Shown piece after piece: positions 54,215-64,000 of a DNA stretch of 64,000 bases. The notes beneath the pieces are model-generated. The model searched no databases and was not told the DNA's origin. It saw only the letters and a program-made list of their open reading frames with translations. Position 1 is the stretch's first letter, and every line of letters begins with the position of its first letter. This DNA comes from Branchiostoma lanceolatum (taxonomy: Eukaryota > Chordata > Leptocardii > Amphioxiformes > Branchiostomatidae), in the NCBI RefSeq assembly GCF_035083965.1, contig NC_089722.1, forward strand, positions 39,665,958 through 39,729,957, written 5' to 3'. The translations under genes were made by a program, and so were the position numbers.

Positions 54215-57200
54215 TCAAAACTTAAGGGTCACGTGGGCAACATCGATGTCGGCCCACGAGTGACCATCAGCCCAGGTATCGTAGAAATTCCCAGGCCCCA
54301 AACGAGTAAACTCGAAATTCAGCCTATCTCGCAAAGCTTTCGCCAACGCCTCGCACACATTCGCACCAGAAGATTGTCTGTCTTCAAAGACAGCCTCACA
54401 GCGGGAGCGCCAGATACTGGACTTTGTCATACTACTGACCACTTCCAAAACCTTGCGAGTTTGGGCTGGGACGCCCTGGGGGACAATGCCATACAACGCA
54501 AAGGTTCTGGACACCTGAAAGTTTCTGCACAGGTACTTGTGGGCAGTGGCCTCCACCCACAACCAAACCTCCGCCGCCACTGGACAGTCCCAGAACAGAT
54601 GACCCACGCACTCCGGCTGTGAGCAACCCCTCCTGGGACATGTACTGCTAGGGAGATAGCCCCGCCAAGAATTCAACTTCAACCTCGTCTTCAGCGAATT
54701 GTGTGCCGTGTGCCAGGCAATCATTCTATCCCACTTGAAGACAAGGGGATTGTGGATGGCCTTCCACACTCTGTCCCAATCTACCTGAGGGTTTAACTGA
54801 ACACATCTTGGCGGGGAACTTGCCTGTTCTGAAAGATACCTGTACAGAGAAGCTGTAGTACAAGCCTTCCATTCTGCAGAGCCCTCGATGTCAGAGAGGG
54901 AGAGGTACTGGGAAATGGCTTCATAATGGGGCGGACGATCCAACGAGTGGGGCGAGGAGTTGCACCACGTCGTCGGATCAATCCTCCTGAGCTCGACCCC
55001 AAGCCAATACTTACAGAAGCAGCTACAAGGGTGCTGTGGGTCGGTGAAGACCTTCCTCACAGTCTTTAGCATTAAGGCCTTTGCCTTCAAGGGGATGGAG
55101 ACAAGGCCAACTCCACCCTGCTCTTTGGGCAAGAGCAGGGTCTGCCTTTTGACAAGTTCCGTCTTACCATCCCACAAGAACCCGAACATTGCCTTCTCCA
55201 ACCGACTTCGAACCGAAGCCGGAAGGGGATAGACCGGCGCTGTATACCACAGCGTGGCGGCCGCTAAAGAATTTACTACTAAGGCCTTCCCCAACAGGGT
55301 GAGCTTCCTCCCGCTCCACTGGTCCAACTTGGCCTTGAATTTGGCAAACCGTTGGAGCCACGCCTCCTCAGCGAGCGGGACGTTGCCAATCGGTGTCTGA
55401 AGCAATTTCAGTGACACCGAGTTCCAGCACTTGATCGGATACGGCTGGTCGGGCCTTCCCTTCCAGCCACCAAGCCACAACGCCTCTGTCTTCCCCATGT
55501 TAAGTTTGGACCCTGTGCCAGATTCAAACTTAGATATTAAGGAGAAGGTGCGATCAATGGAGAGATCGTCTGTCAGGACGACAGTGTTGTCGTCCGCATA
55601 TTGCACTATCTTGGTGTCCCTGCCCGAGCCCCCAGGGAGGTGCACTCCCTTTATCTGGGGGTCAGCTCTGATGGCGGCTGCCAGGGGCTCAATACACAAG
55701 ACATACAAAAGAGGAGACAGGGGGCAGCCCTGCCTGACTCCTCTCTCCACCGCGAAGGACTGTGTCAAGTTACCATTAACTATGACTTTACTAGACACGT
55801 CACTATAAAGGGTGGCTACATACTTTCGGAAAGCAGGACCAAAGCCCAGTCTTTCCAAGATGTTGATCATGAAGTCATGGTCCACTCTATCAAAGGCCTT
55901 CTCCTGGTCCAGGGCCAGGAACACACAGGGAAGGTTTTTATCGTTGACATACGCGGCAATGTCCCTGAGCAAACACAGGCTGTCCGTGATGGACCTCCCG
56001 GGAATGCCACATGATTGGTCCACCTGGACAACCTGGCCAATGACCGCCTTCAATCTGTTCGCTATCGTCTTAGACAAAATCTTATAGTCTACATTGAGTA
56101 GCGATATCGGGCGTTTATTTTTAGGGTCCAAAGGGTCACCCGCCTTGTCCAAAAGGGTGACAAGGCCCTGTCTCTGAGACGGTGCAAGTTCCCCTTCGCT
56201 TAACCCTTCTCGGAACACTTGCAGTAGATCCCGGCCCACTAGCTCCCAAAATTGGAGGTAAAACTCCTTTGGCAAGCCGTCCGAGCCGGGGGTCTTGCCA
56301 TTCGCCATGCCCTTGAGGGCCTTAAGTAACTCTTCCTCCGAAACAGGTCTCTCCAGACAAGCCGACAGTTCCTCCGGGAGGGTCCTGTCCAGCTTGTCCA
56401 AAAAGAAATCCCCGTCAGGACGGTGAAGTTGGTCCTTCTTAAAAAGACTGGAGTAAAACTCCTCAAATACTTCTGCGACTTCCTCCGTTGTAGAAACGGT
56501 TTCGCCGTCTTTATTTTTGATCTCAGGGATCAATTTTCGACTACCCTTCTCCCTCTCGCTCTTGAAGAAAAAGCGGGTGGGTTTTTCGCCTTCCTCGAAG
56601 TGCTTGATCTTAGATCGGAGGCGCTGCCCCGCCAGCCGATCTTGCACTAGTTTGTTGACTTTCTCCTTCGCCCTATTATACTCGGCAAGGGTGGCTAGGG
56701 ACCGATCTCCACAGTTGAGGCGAGATCTTAGTATGTCCACCTCTCTCTCGAGGCCGCCCTGAATAAGTTTGGCCTCACGTGAACGTCGCTTGGAATGGTG
56801 CACAACCAGACTCTTTATTTGGAGTTTAACCTCATCCCACCACTCTCTGAGGGACGGGTGGTCGCCCTTTTTGCCACTCCACTCCTTGTACTTCTCCGTA
56901 AACTCCCGGACAAAGAGAGAATCCGACAGAGTTTTGACATTGCACTTCCACACACCCTTACCTTGTTGGACCGGATGTGTGGACTCGACAATAGTGAGAT
57001 TAGCATCATGGTCCGAGAACGGACATGACACTATCTCGGCCGTGGTGGAATGGCCTTCGGAAACATAGATTCTATCGAGTCTTGACCTGGAACTGTTGGA
57101 GGGGGAACGCCACGTGTATTCCGTAGCCACCGGGTGTTCTGCCCTCCACGAATCTACCAAACCCAGGTCCTCACACAAGGACTTTAGCTCGATCACATCC

Positions 57201-57688
57201 TGTGTGCGCGAGCCCGGACTAACCAAAGACACAGTGTATCTGTCTAAGGAGGGATCCAAAACGCAGTTGAAATCCCCAGCCAGAACAAGGGTGGCATTTG
57301 GGTACATATACTCATGCAGGGTAGAGAAAAGGACGGCCCTGTCCCTAGCCACATTTGGGGCATACACATTAACAATATTAAATTTCTCCAGCCCATCAGA
57401 AATGAGCACCGACACCACTCTGCCATCCATATCCCCTTTTGACGAGACGACGGACCACCTTTGCGACAAAAGTACCCCGACGCCTCTGGCTGAGTTGGTA
57501 CCCAACGACCATACTGCCTTGCTTCCCCACTGGCGACTCCAAGCAGACCTGTCGGCCAGGGAGGAGACGTGGCATTCCTGCAGGCATGCCACGTCTACGT
57601 CCCTAGCGCGACAGAAGTCAAACACCTGTGAGCGCCTCATACTATCTTTCATTCCATTAACGTTTAGCGTCAAAATTCTTAGGTCCAT
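54215..57688 (-). CDS. ORF2: LINE ORF2: AP endonuclease and reverse transcriptase
   Basis: 1157 residues, identical in translation to 9101-12574: complete endonuclease, reverse transcriptase with YADD at 697-700, and C-terminal CCHC finger. It lies 54 bp after ORF1. Confidence 0.96.
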   Translation of the reverse strand: MDLRILTLNVNGMKDSMRRSQVFDFCRARDVDVACLQECHVSSLADRSAWSRQWGSKAVWSLGTNSARGVGVLLSQRWSVVSSKGDMDGRVVSVLISDGLEKFNIVNVYAPNVARDRAVLFSTLHEYMYPNATLVLAGDFNCVLDPSLDRYTVSLVSPGSRTQDVIELKSLCEDLGLVDSWRAEHPVATEYTWRSPSNSSRSRLDRIYVSEGHSTTAEIVSCPFSDHDANLTIVESTHPVQQGKGVWKCNVKTLSDSLFVREFTEKYKEWSGKKGDHPSLREWWDEVKLQIKSLVVHHSKRRSREAKLIQGGLEREVDILRSRLNCGDRSLATLAEYNRAKEKVNKLVQDRLAGQRLRSKIKHFEEGEKPTRFFFKSEREKGSRKLIPEIKNKDGETVSTTEEVAEVFEEFYSSLFKKDQLHRPDGDFFLDKLDRTLPEELSACLERPVSEEELLKALKGMANGKTPGSDGLPKEFYLQFWELVGRDLLQVFREGLSEGELAPSQRQGLVTLLDKAGDPLDPKNKRPISLLNVDYKILSKTIANRLKAVIGQVVQVDQSCGIPGRSITDSLCLLRDIAAYVNDKNLPCVFLALDQEKAFDRVDHDFMINILERLGFGPAFRKYVATLYSDVSSKVIVNGNLTQSFAVERGVRQGCPLSPLLYVLCIEPLAAAIRADPQIKGVHLPGGSGRDTKIVQYADDNTVVLTDDLSIDRTFSLISKFESGTGSKLNMGKTEALWLGGWKGRPDQPYPIKCWNSVSLKLLQTPIGNVPLAEEAWLQRFAKFKAKLDQWSGRKLTLLGKALVVNSLAAATLWYTAPVYPLPASVRSRLEKAMFGFLWDGKTELVKRQTLLLPKEQGGVGLVSIPLKAKALMLKTVRKVFTDPQHPCSCFCKYWLGVELRRIDPTTWCNSSPHSLDRPPHYEAISQYLSLSDIEGSAEWKACTTASLYRYLSEQASSPPRCVQLNPQVDWDRVWKAIHNPLVFKWDRMIAWHTAHNSLKTRLKLNSWRGYLPSSTCPRRGCSQPECVGHLFWDCPVAAEVWLWVEATAHKYLCRNFQVSRTFALYGIVPQGVPAQTRKVLEVVSSMTKSSIWRSRCEAVFEDRQSSGANVCEALAKALRDRLNFEFTRLGPGNFYDTWADGHSWADIDVAHVTLKF

Positions 57689-57742
57689 AATCGCGCCGAG
57701 TTCAAATGGGTAAGATCACTAGCGAAACCAAAACCTTGAGAG

Positions 57743-59425
57743 CTAAGGTTTAGATTTGCCCTTAACCTTCCTCTTCCCCCCCTTAGAAGGAACTTTCGTC
57801 GGTCTTTGACTTTGAGGGGACTGCTGCGACGGGAACAGCTCAATTTGGGAGCCGAATCCCGACGCCATCTCCTTCTTTCTAGACTTCTTGGAGTTTCCCG
57901 GAGGGTCAGACTCAGAGTCTGAGTCGCTGCTCAGGGAAATCCCCGCCAGTCTATCTCCTTCATGTGCGAGGGGAGACCGATCCCGGTCGATCTTCTTGAC
58001 CGGGGGAACTCGATCCTCCTTCGACTCCTCGGCAATCTTCAGGGGGAAAGGGGATATATCCTCCCCTGACATATTCATATATAGGTTGAGACTATTTGCC
58101 GGGGTCGCCACTTGGGACAGCAACTTGTTTCCCCCGCTTCCTGCGGAGTCCCAAAACCCCTTCAACTCCTGACTGTCGGCCGGTGGTGTTGCAGGCTTCT
58201 GGTCAGGAGTCACCTTCTCAGAGGGAGGTTCTTCCTCCTCTTTCCTATCTTTATCCTCGATGTGAGGGGGGGTGTCGGTGGGACCCGCCACCCCCAGGGG
58301 TTTGATCACGTCGGAGGTCGCGGAACCGACCTCCTTGGCACCCACGTCCTCCCCATTGGGCCGGGAGGAGGGGGCACCATCGTCGGAGGTCGCGGAACCG
58401 ACCTCCTTGGCACCCACGTCCTCCCCATTGGGCCGGGAGGAGGGGGCACTATCTACCTCCATCTTTCCATCTTCCCCCTCACTATCCCCTGTGTCTTCCC
58501 CCATCTGCACCACCTGATTATCTTCCCCATCTCCCCCGACGTCCTCGTCTCCACTGACATCCTCACCATCCTCCCCATCTCCACCGACGTTCTCCTTGGA
58601 GGCGTCAGCGGCCAGAGGAGGGGGGTTCTGGGCACCCTTGGAGGTGTCAGCGGTGGGAGGAGGGGGAGGGGCTTTGTTAGCCAGAGGAGTAGCCTGGGGC
58701 TTCGACCCCGAAGCCGCTGGTGTCCACTTTGTGGACATTGCAACCATGTTGGCGAATGTTAGCTTGCAGTTCTTTAGCACATGCCCTGCTTGGTTACAGT
58801 GCGAGCACTTGACAGCATTTGTGCAATCGTTTGCCAGGTGCCCCAACTCCAAGCACTTGGAGCACTTGATTGCCTTGCAATCGGCCACAAAGTGGTCCTC
58901 GCTGCCACACTTGTGGCACATTCTCGGTTGCCCCGAATACTTGAAGGAGACGATGTCCTGTCCAATCCTAACAGTGTTCGGGATGTGACTCCTCAGTGTC
59001 ATTTTATACTGTCTAGTGCCCGATTTGATCTCGGGGTAGCCCCGGCTAGCACAAGTGAGGAACTTGCCTGCCTCCACTACCCCGTAAGCCTCCAATCGGG
59101 ACCTGATAAACCCGTCGTCGAGCTCGAGGGGAATCCCGAAAGCCGACACAATGACAATGCCAGCTCCGAACGTTTCCACATCGACCTTCGGGTCCGCCAC
59201 CAGAGATGGACACGCTTTCTGGAGGTCAGCCCTTGATTTAAAGGTGACCTCGAACGTTCCCTTTTGCTTACGCTGGATCCCCTCCACATGATTTTTGGGA
59301 TCAACACCGTGATGCTGCAGTAACGTGATCACGTCTGCAAACTCATTCTCTGAAGGTTTGAAGAACGTGATTGCTACACTCCTTTGCCTGGCAAAGGTGC
59401 TAAGCTTGGAGTGGGCAGGGGGCAT
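57743..59425 (-). CDS. ORF1: LINE ORF1: zinc-knuckle RNA-binding protein
   Basis: 560 residues, identical in translation to 12629-14311, including the three knuckles and the 24-residue duplication (DNA 58309-58452). Confidence 0.93.
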   Translation of the reverse strand: MPPAHSKLSTFARQRSVAITFFKPSENEFADVITLLQHHGVDPKNHVEGIQRKQKGTFEVTFKSRADLQKACPSLVADPKVDVETFGAGIVIVSAFGIPLELDDGFIRSRLEAYGVVEAGKFLTCASRGYPEIKSGTRQYKMTLRSHIPNTVRIGQDIVSFKYSGQPRMCHKCGSEDHFVADCKAIKCSKCLELGHLANDCTNAVKCSHCNQAGHVLKNCKLTFANMVAMSTKWTPAASGSKPQATPLANKAPPPPPTADTSKGAQNPPPLAADASKENVGGDGEDGEDVSGDEDVGGDGEDNQVVQMGEDTGDSEGEDGKMEVDSAPSSRPNGEDVGAKEVGSATSDDGAPSSRPNGEDVGAKEVGSATSDVIKPLGVAGPTDTPPHIEDKDRKEEEEPPSEKVTPDQKPATPPADSQELKGFWDSAGSGGNKLLSQVATPANSLNLYMNMSGEDISPFPLKIAEESKEDRVPPVKKIDRDRSPLAHEGDRLAGISLSSDSDSESDPPGNSKKSRKKEMASGFGSQIELFPSQQSPQSQRPTKVPSKGGKRKVKGKSKP

Positions 59426-60278
59426 GATGCTCCACGCGTTCTTGTCTAAATGAATCCAAAAAGACGGGTTTAGAACCCTTTAAGACAGTTAGAAAGGAGA
59501 TCCGGTTTCCCGGGAACCCCTTTCACAGCCTCCGCCTGGAAGCCCAAAATAACCCGACACCTAGGTATCTGGGTCACCGAGGGTGGCCCGCTCGCCTTGC
59601 CCGAAAACAATACAGACGGGCGATACCAACTCCCCGCGTGTTTGGGGGGGAGGATAGGTACCAAGGTATCTGGGCACCGTAGAAGGCCCAAAAACAATCA
59701 AACTGCAGGGAAAAATTTTCCCAACAAACTCCCCAAGTTTCTCCCGGTTGGCTATAGCCGTATTGGAGATACAGGCGACAGCCGTGTTGGAGAAACCACA
59801 ACAACAACGTGGCCGAGAGGACCGTACCACTACCGACCGCCGCTTACGGTGGGGGTGTGGAAAACAAAATCCTCCCAAAACACAACAAAATCACAAACTA
59901 TCTGAACATTAAACGGGTGAATTTGACGGGACGAACCTTCCCTACCTCCAGCTGGAAGGGGAATGTTCTCCGTCCAAGCAGAACGGAGAAATCGCCCGTC
60001 AAAGTTCGACCGCCAGCCTCTACCCCCGTCAAGCGGAGTGGAGGGCTTCGTGACACCGAACGTAGCCCGAGAGAGGGGTCCGGTGCCAGCAAAACCGCTC
60101 TAACTTCGCCAAATATCAACGCAGAAGCCAAGGAAAACTACCATAACAGACCTGGGAAGCCCAGCAAACCAACTACCTAAACCATGGGCCTCGGTTCTCG
60201 CTCCTACCACCCGAAAATGGCAGAGAAAGCCCCTTCGACCCGGAGCACGATGCAGAAGCGTGGGGACGCTACGCATGC
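59426..60278 (-). other. 5' UTR of LINE copy D
   Basis: Same 853-bp leader as 14312-15164; no gene seen. Confidence 0.7.
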
Positions 60279-60293
60279 GATACTACACTTCTC
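60279..60293 (-). other. U2-derived filler at LINE 5' junction, copy D
   Basis: U2 29-40 copy plus three bases, as at 15165-15179. Confidence 0.85.
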
Positions 60294-60331
60294 TACTACA
60301 CTTGATCTTAGCCAAAAGGCCGAGAAGCGAT
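60294..60331 (-). pseudogene. U2: U2 snRNA 5' fragment (nt 1-38) beside copy D
   Basis: Partner of 51974-52129, with intact promoter region upstream. Confidence 0.95.
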
Positions 60332-61393
60332 AAACCGGTTGAGCTTGACCGCTAGCCCCCCTCCCCCGGGAACGAGCCAAGTTCACGTGGCGAGCTATGC
60401 ATCGCAAACAGCTTCAAGCTTGAACATAAAGCAATTAGTGCCCGCACACCTGGCGCGCCTTCTCTCCTTCATAATCTCTTCAATTTGGTTGACAAACGGA
60501 AGCGCTCTACTTTATGTGGACGAACCACGGACTACACCCAAAAACACACATCACGCGCTCCTGGCTCGTCCTGGCTCTTCCTGGCTCTGCCTAATTGGTG
60601 CAAAGAAGCGACTACGTCACACCAACGCAGAAAACGGGCTCCTTAGGGTTCAAAGCCGAGCCAAGGGCGGGTAGACAAGACAACAAGGCAATGTTGTTGT
60701 TCGCGAACAGCGTTGCCATTGTTGTTCGCCAGGAGGCGCGCGCCCGCGGTTCCCTTACATCATTCATCTTCACAGGGCGGGCGGCGTCTGCTTTTCCCCT
60801 TAACTTCGATGCCTGTGGTGGATTTTTCAAGTCCGCCGGACCTTGTCGATTCGGCCTGAAGGTCCGCAAAGGGGAGAGGAAGGTCGCATGCAGCCAGCCC
60901 ACTAAATTTACGGAAGGAATTAAAAGGAGCGAGCGAGAAAGCAGCAGCGGTGGGCGAGGCGGCTAGCTGTGCGTGTGTACGTATCTCTCATACGTTGATA
61001 CGAGGCGCGCGGGCGCTTAGATTCCCGATTCCTACGTTTAACATCGAATTACGTCCACATCGCACTGCTTTCGTCAGAATCGAACCACAGACAGACGTCC
61101 TGGAATTTTCCACTGCCTCTGCGTGCTCTCCCGACCTCTCCCGGCTCTTGGTGGCGCTGTTGCTTGCTCCAGTTCCAGTCTGAAAGTAGAAGAAAGATAA
61201 AATGCGAAAATTAAACATGTACAGTAGAGTTGGGGGATGTGAGAGCTATAAACGCAGTAAGGTTCAGTATATATACTCGTAACACGTATGCACATACTTC
61301 AAACGAGTACAGACTGCTGATAAATCCACATTGCTGGATTGCTGGGCCAGTTTGGTGGTTTGTGTATGTGTGCAACTTATTTTGGATTTGTAA

Positions 61394-61583
61394 GGGGATG
61401 GACCGAATCTCAGAAGTACTGCAATACTGAGCCGATCCGCGGTCAGGACGGAGCAAGCTCCTAGTCCATGACCAAAGTCAAAAAATCAATTTAATCTAGA
61501 TTCCCCGATGGGGAATGTATCAGAGATTAAACTGATAAGAACAGATACTACACTTGATCTTAGCCAAAAGGCCGAGAAGCGAT
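61394..61583 (-). ncRNA. U2: U2 small nuclear RNA
   Basis: Uninterrupted copy, the first right of the second composite. Confidence 0.97.
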
Positions 61584-62645
61584 AAACCGGTTGAGCTTGA
61601 CCGCTAGCCCCCCTCCCCCGGGAACGAGCCAAGTTCACGTGGCGAGCTATGCATCGCAAACAGCTTCAAGCTTGAACATAAAGCAATTAGTGCCCGCACA
61701 CCTGGCGCGCCTTCTCTCCTTCATAATCTCTTCAATTTGGTTGACAAACGGAAGCGCTCTACTTTATGTGGACGAACCACGGACTACACCCAAAAACACA
61801 CATCACGCGCTCCTGGCTCGTCCTGGCTCTTCCTGGCTCTGCCTAATTGGTGCAAAGAAGCGACTACGTCACACCAACGCAGAAAACGGGCTCCTTAGGG
61901 TTCAAAGCCGAGCCAAGGGCGGGTAGACAAGACAACAAGGCAATGTTGTTGTTCGCGAACAGCGTTGCCATTGTTGTTCGCCAGGAGGCGCGCGCCCGCG
62001 GTTCCCTTACATCATTCATCTTCACAGGGCGGGCGGCGTCTGCTTTTCCCCTTAACTTCGATGCCTGTGGTGGATTTTTCAAGTCCGCCGGACCTTGTCG
62101 ATTCGGCCTGAAGGTCCGCAAAGGGGAGAGGAAGGTCGCATGCAGCCAGCCCACTAAATTTACGGAAGGAATTAAAAGGAGCGAGCGAGAAAGCAGCAGC
62201 GGTGGGCGAGGCGGCTAGCTGTGCGTGTGTACGTATCTCTCATACGTTGATACGAGGCGCGCGGGCGCTTAGATTCCCGATTCCTACGTTTAACATCGAA
62301 TTACGTCCACATCGCACTGCTTTCGTCAGAATCGAACCACAGACAGACGTCCTGGAATTTTCCACTGCCTCTGCGTGCTCTCCCGACCTCTCCCGGCTCT
62401 TGGTGGCGCTGTTGCTTGCTCCAGTTCCAGTCTGAAAGTAGAAGAAAGATAAAATGCGAAAATTAAACATGTACAGTAGAGTTGGGGGATGTGAGAGCTA
62501 TAAACGCAGTAAGGTTCAGTATATATACTCGTAACACGTATGCACATACTTCAAACGAGTACAGACTGCTGATAAATCCACATTGCTGGATTGCTGGGCC
62601 AGTTTGGTGGTTTGTGTATGTGTGCAACTTATTTTGGATTTGTAA

Positions 62646-62835
62646 GGGGATGGACCGAATCTCAGAAGTACTGCAATACTGAGCCGATCCGCGGTCAGGA
62701 CGGAGCAAGCTCCTAGTCCATGACCAAAGTCAAAAAATCAATTTAATCTAGATTCCCCGATGGGGAATGTATCAGAGATTAAACTGATAAGAACAGATAC
62801 TACACTTGATCTTAGCCAAAAGGCCGAGAAGCGAT
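62646..62835 (-). ncRNA. U2: U2 small nuclear RNA
   Basis: Uninterrupted copy, the last complete gene in the window. Confidence 0.97.
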
Positions 62836-63897
62836 AAACCGGTTGAGCTTGACCGCTAGCCCCCCTCCCCCGGGAACGAGCCAAGTTCACGTGGCGAGCT
62901 ATGCATCGCAAACAGCTTCAAGCTTGAACATAAAGCAATTAGTGCCCGCACACCTGGCGCGCCTTCTCTCCTTCATAATCTCTTCAATTTGGTTGACAAA
63001 CGGAAGCGCTCTACTTTATGTGGACGAACCACGGACTACACCCAAAAACACACATCACGCGCTCCTGGCTCGTCCTGGCTCTTCCTGGCTCTGCCTAATT
63101 GGTGCAAAGAAGCGACTACGTCACACCAACGCAGAAAACGGGCTCCTTAGGGTTCAAAGCCGAGCCAAGGGCGGGTAGACAAGACAACAAGGCAATGTTG
63201 TTGTTCGCGAACAGCGTTGCCATTGTTGTTCGCCAGGAGGCGCGCGCCCGCGGTTCCCTTACATCATTCATCTTCACAGGGCGGGCGGCGTCTGCTTTTC
63301 CCCTTAACTTCGATGCCTGTGGTGGATTTTTCAAGTCCGCCGGACCTTGTCGATTCGGCCTGAAGGTCCGCAAAGGGGAGAGGAAGGTCGCATGCAGCCA
63401 GCCCACTAAATTTACGGAAGGAATTAAAAGGAGCGAGCGAGAAAGCAGCAGCGGTGGGCGAGGCGGCTAGCTGTGCGTGTGTACGTATCTCTCATACGTT
63501 GATACGAGGCGCGCGGGCGCTTAGATTCCCGATTCCTACGTTTAACATCGAATTACGTCCACATCGCACTGCTTTCGTCAGAATCGAACCACAGACAGAC
63601 GTCCTGGAATTTTCCACTGCCTCTGCGTGCTCTCCCGACCTCTCCCGGCTCTTGGTGGCGCTGTTGCTTGCTCCAGTTCCAGTCTGAAAGTAGAAGAAAG
63701 ATAAAATGCGAAAATTAAACATGTACAGTAGAGTTGGGGGATGTGAGAGCTATAAACGCAGTAAGGTTCAGTATATATACTCGTAACACGTATGCACATA
63801 CTTCAAACGAGTACAGACTGCTGATAAATCCACATTGCTGGATTGCTGGGCCAGTTTGGTGGTTTGTGTATGTGTGCAACTTATTTTGGATTTGTAA

Positions 63898-64000
63898 GGG
63901 GATGGACCGAATCTCAGAAGTACTGCAATACTGAGCCGATCCGCGGTCAGGACGGAGCAAGCTCCTAGTCCATGACCAAAGTCAAAAAATCAATTTAATC
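63898..64000 (-). ncRNA. U2: U2 small nuclear RNA, partial (3' part, cut by window end)
   Basis: The last 103 nt of a U2 gene (about nt 88-190), including the Sm site and stems III and IV. Whether it is intact or carries an insertion at nucleotide 38 cannot be seen. Confidence 0.93.

Larger units (their letters stand above)
53893..60293 (-). mobile_element. Keno-like LINE, family 1, complete copy D
   Basis: Copy of 8779-15179 shifted by 45114 bp. Both proteins translate identically, and the filler at the 5' junction is the same. It is therefore a duplicate of one insertion, not an independent insertion. 3' UTR 53893-54214 with the antisense U2-like segment at 53934-54060. Confidence 0.95.
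60332..64000 (-). repeat. U2 array, segment 5 (runs off window)
   Basis: Two intact U2 genes and the start of a third, with standard spacers. Confidence 0.96.

Overview
This window is a tandem array of U2 small nuclear RNA genes interrupted by site-specific LINEs of the U2-targeting Keno type (Tx1/L1-like group). The organism is an animal or close relative and probably an invertebrate. The U2 gene has the universal core, but its stem-loop IIb and the region 3' of the Sm site differ clearly from the near-invariant vertebrate U2. No ordinary host protein gene is visible. Everything real lies on the minus strand: the U2 genes, and the elements inserted in the same sense as U2.

The repeat unit is 1252 bp, made of a 190-nt U2 gene and a 1062-bp spacer with a plausible snRNA promoter element about 45-63 bp upstream of U2. 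There are 25 uninterrupted U2 genes, one cut by the right window edge, and five split by insertions (only the 5' part of the leftmost is visible). Units read as identical except for one 1-bp deletion near 35910.

Layout: 1-2003, 5' part of a full-length family-1 element; 2042-7015, U2 units; 7016-15179, a composite of a 5'-truncated family-1 copy (7016-8774) and a complete family-1 copy (8779-15179); 15218-16435, one unit; 16436-22807, a complete element of a second, diverged family; 22858-26579, units; 26580-28338, the truncated copy alone; 28377-52129, a long run of units; 52130-60293, a second copy of the composite; 60332-64000, units.

The complete elements carry ORF1 (RRM-like region, three CCHC zinc knuckles, acidic linker, basic tail) and ORF2 (AP-type endonuclease, reverse transcriptase, C-terminal CCHC finger), with structured UTRs. 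All insertions join the same U2 position: element RNA 3' ends meet U2 nucleotide 35, and the 5' side of U2 ends at nucleotide 38 (or 50 for family 2), directly at the branch-point-recognition sequence GUAGUA.

The most striking observation is that the 3' UTR of both families contains a diverged, collinear, antisense copy of U2 covering nucleotides 42-190. The element RNA is therefore partly complementary to its own target gene and to U2 snRNA. At the 3' junction this segment and the flanking U2 form a large imperfect inverted repeat. Other junction details suggest U2-promoter read-through transcription of elements, template jumping, and insertion that needs only the upstream half of the U2 target.
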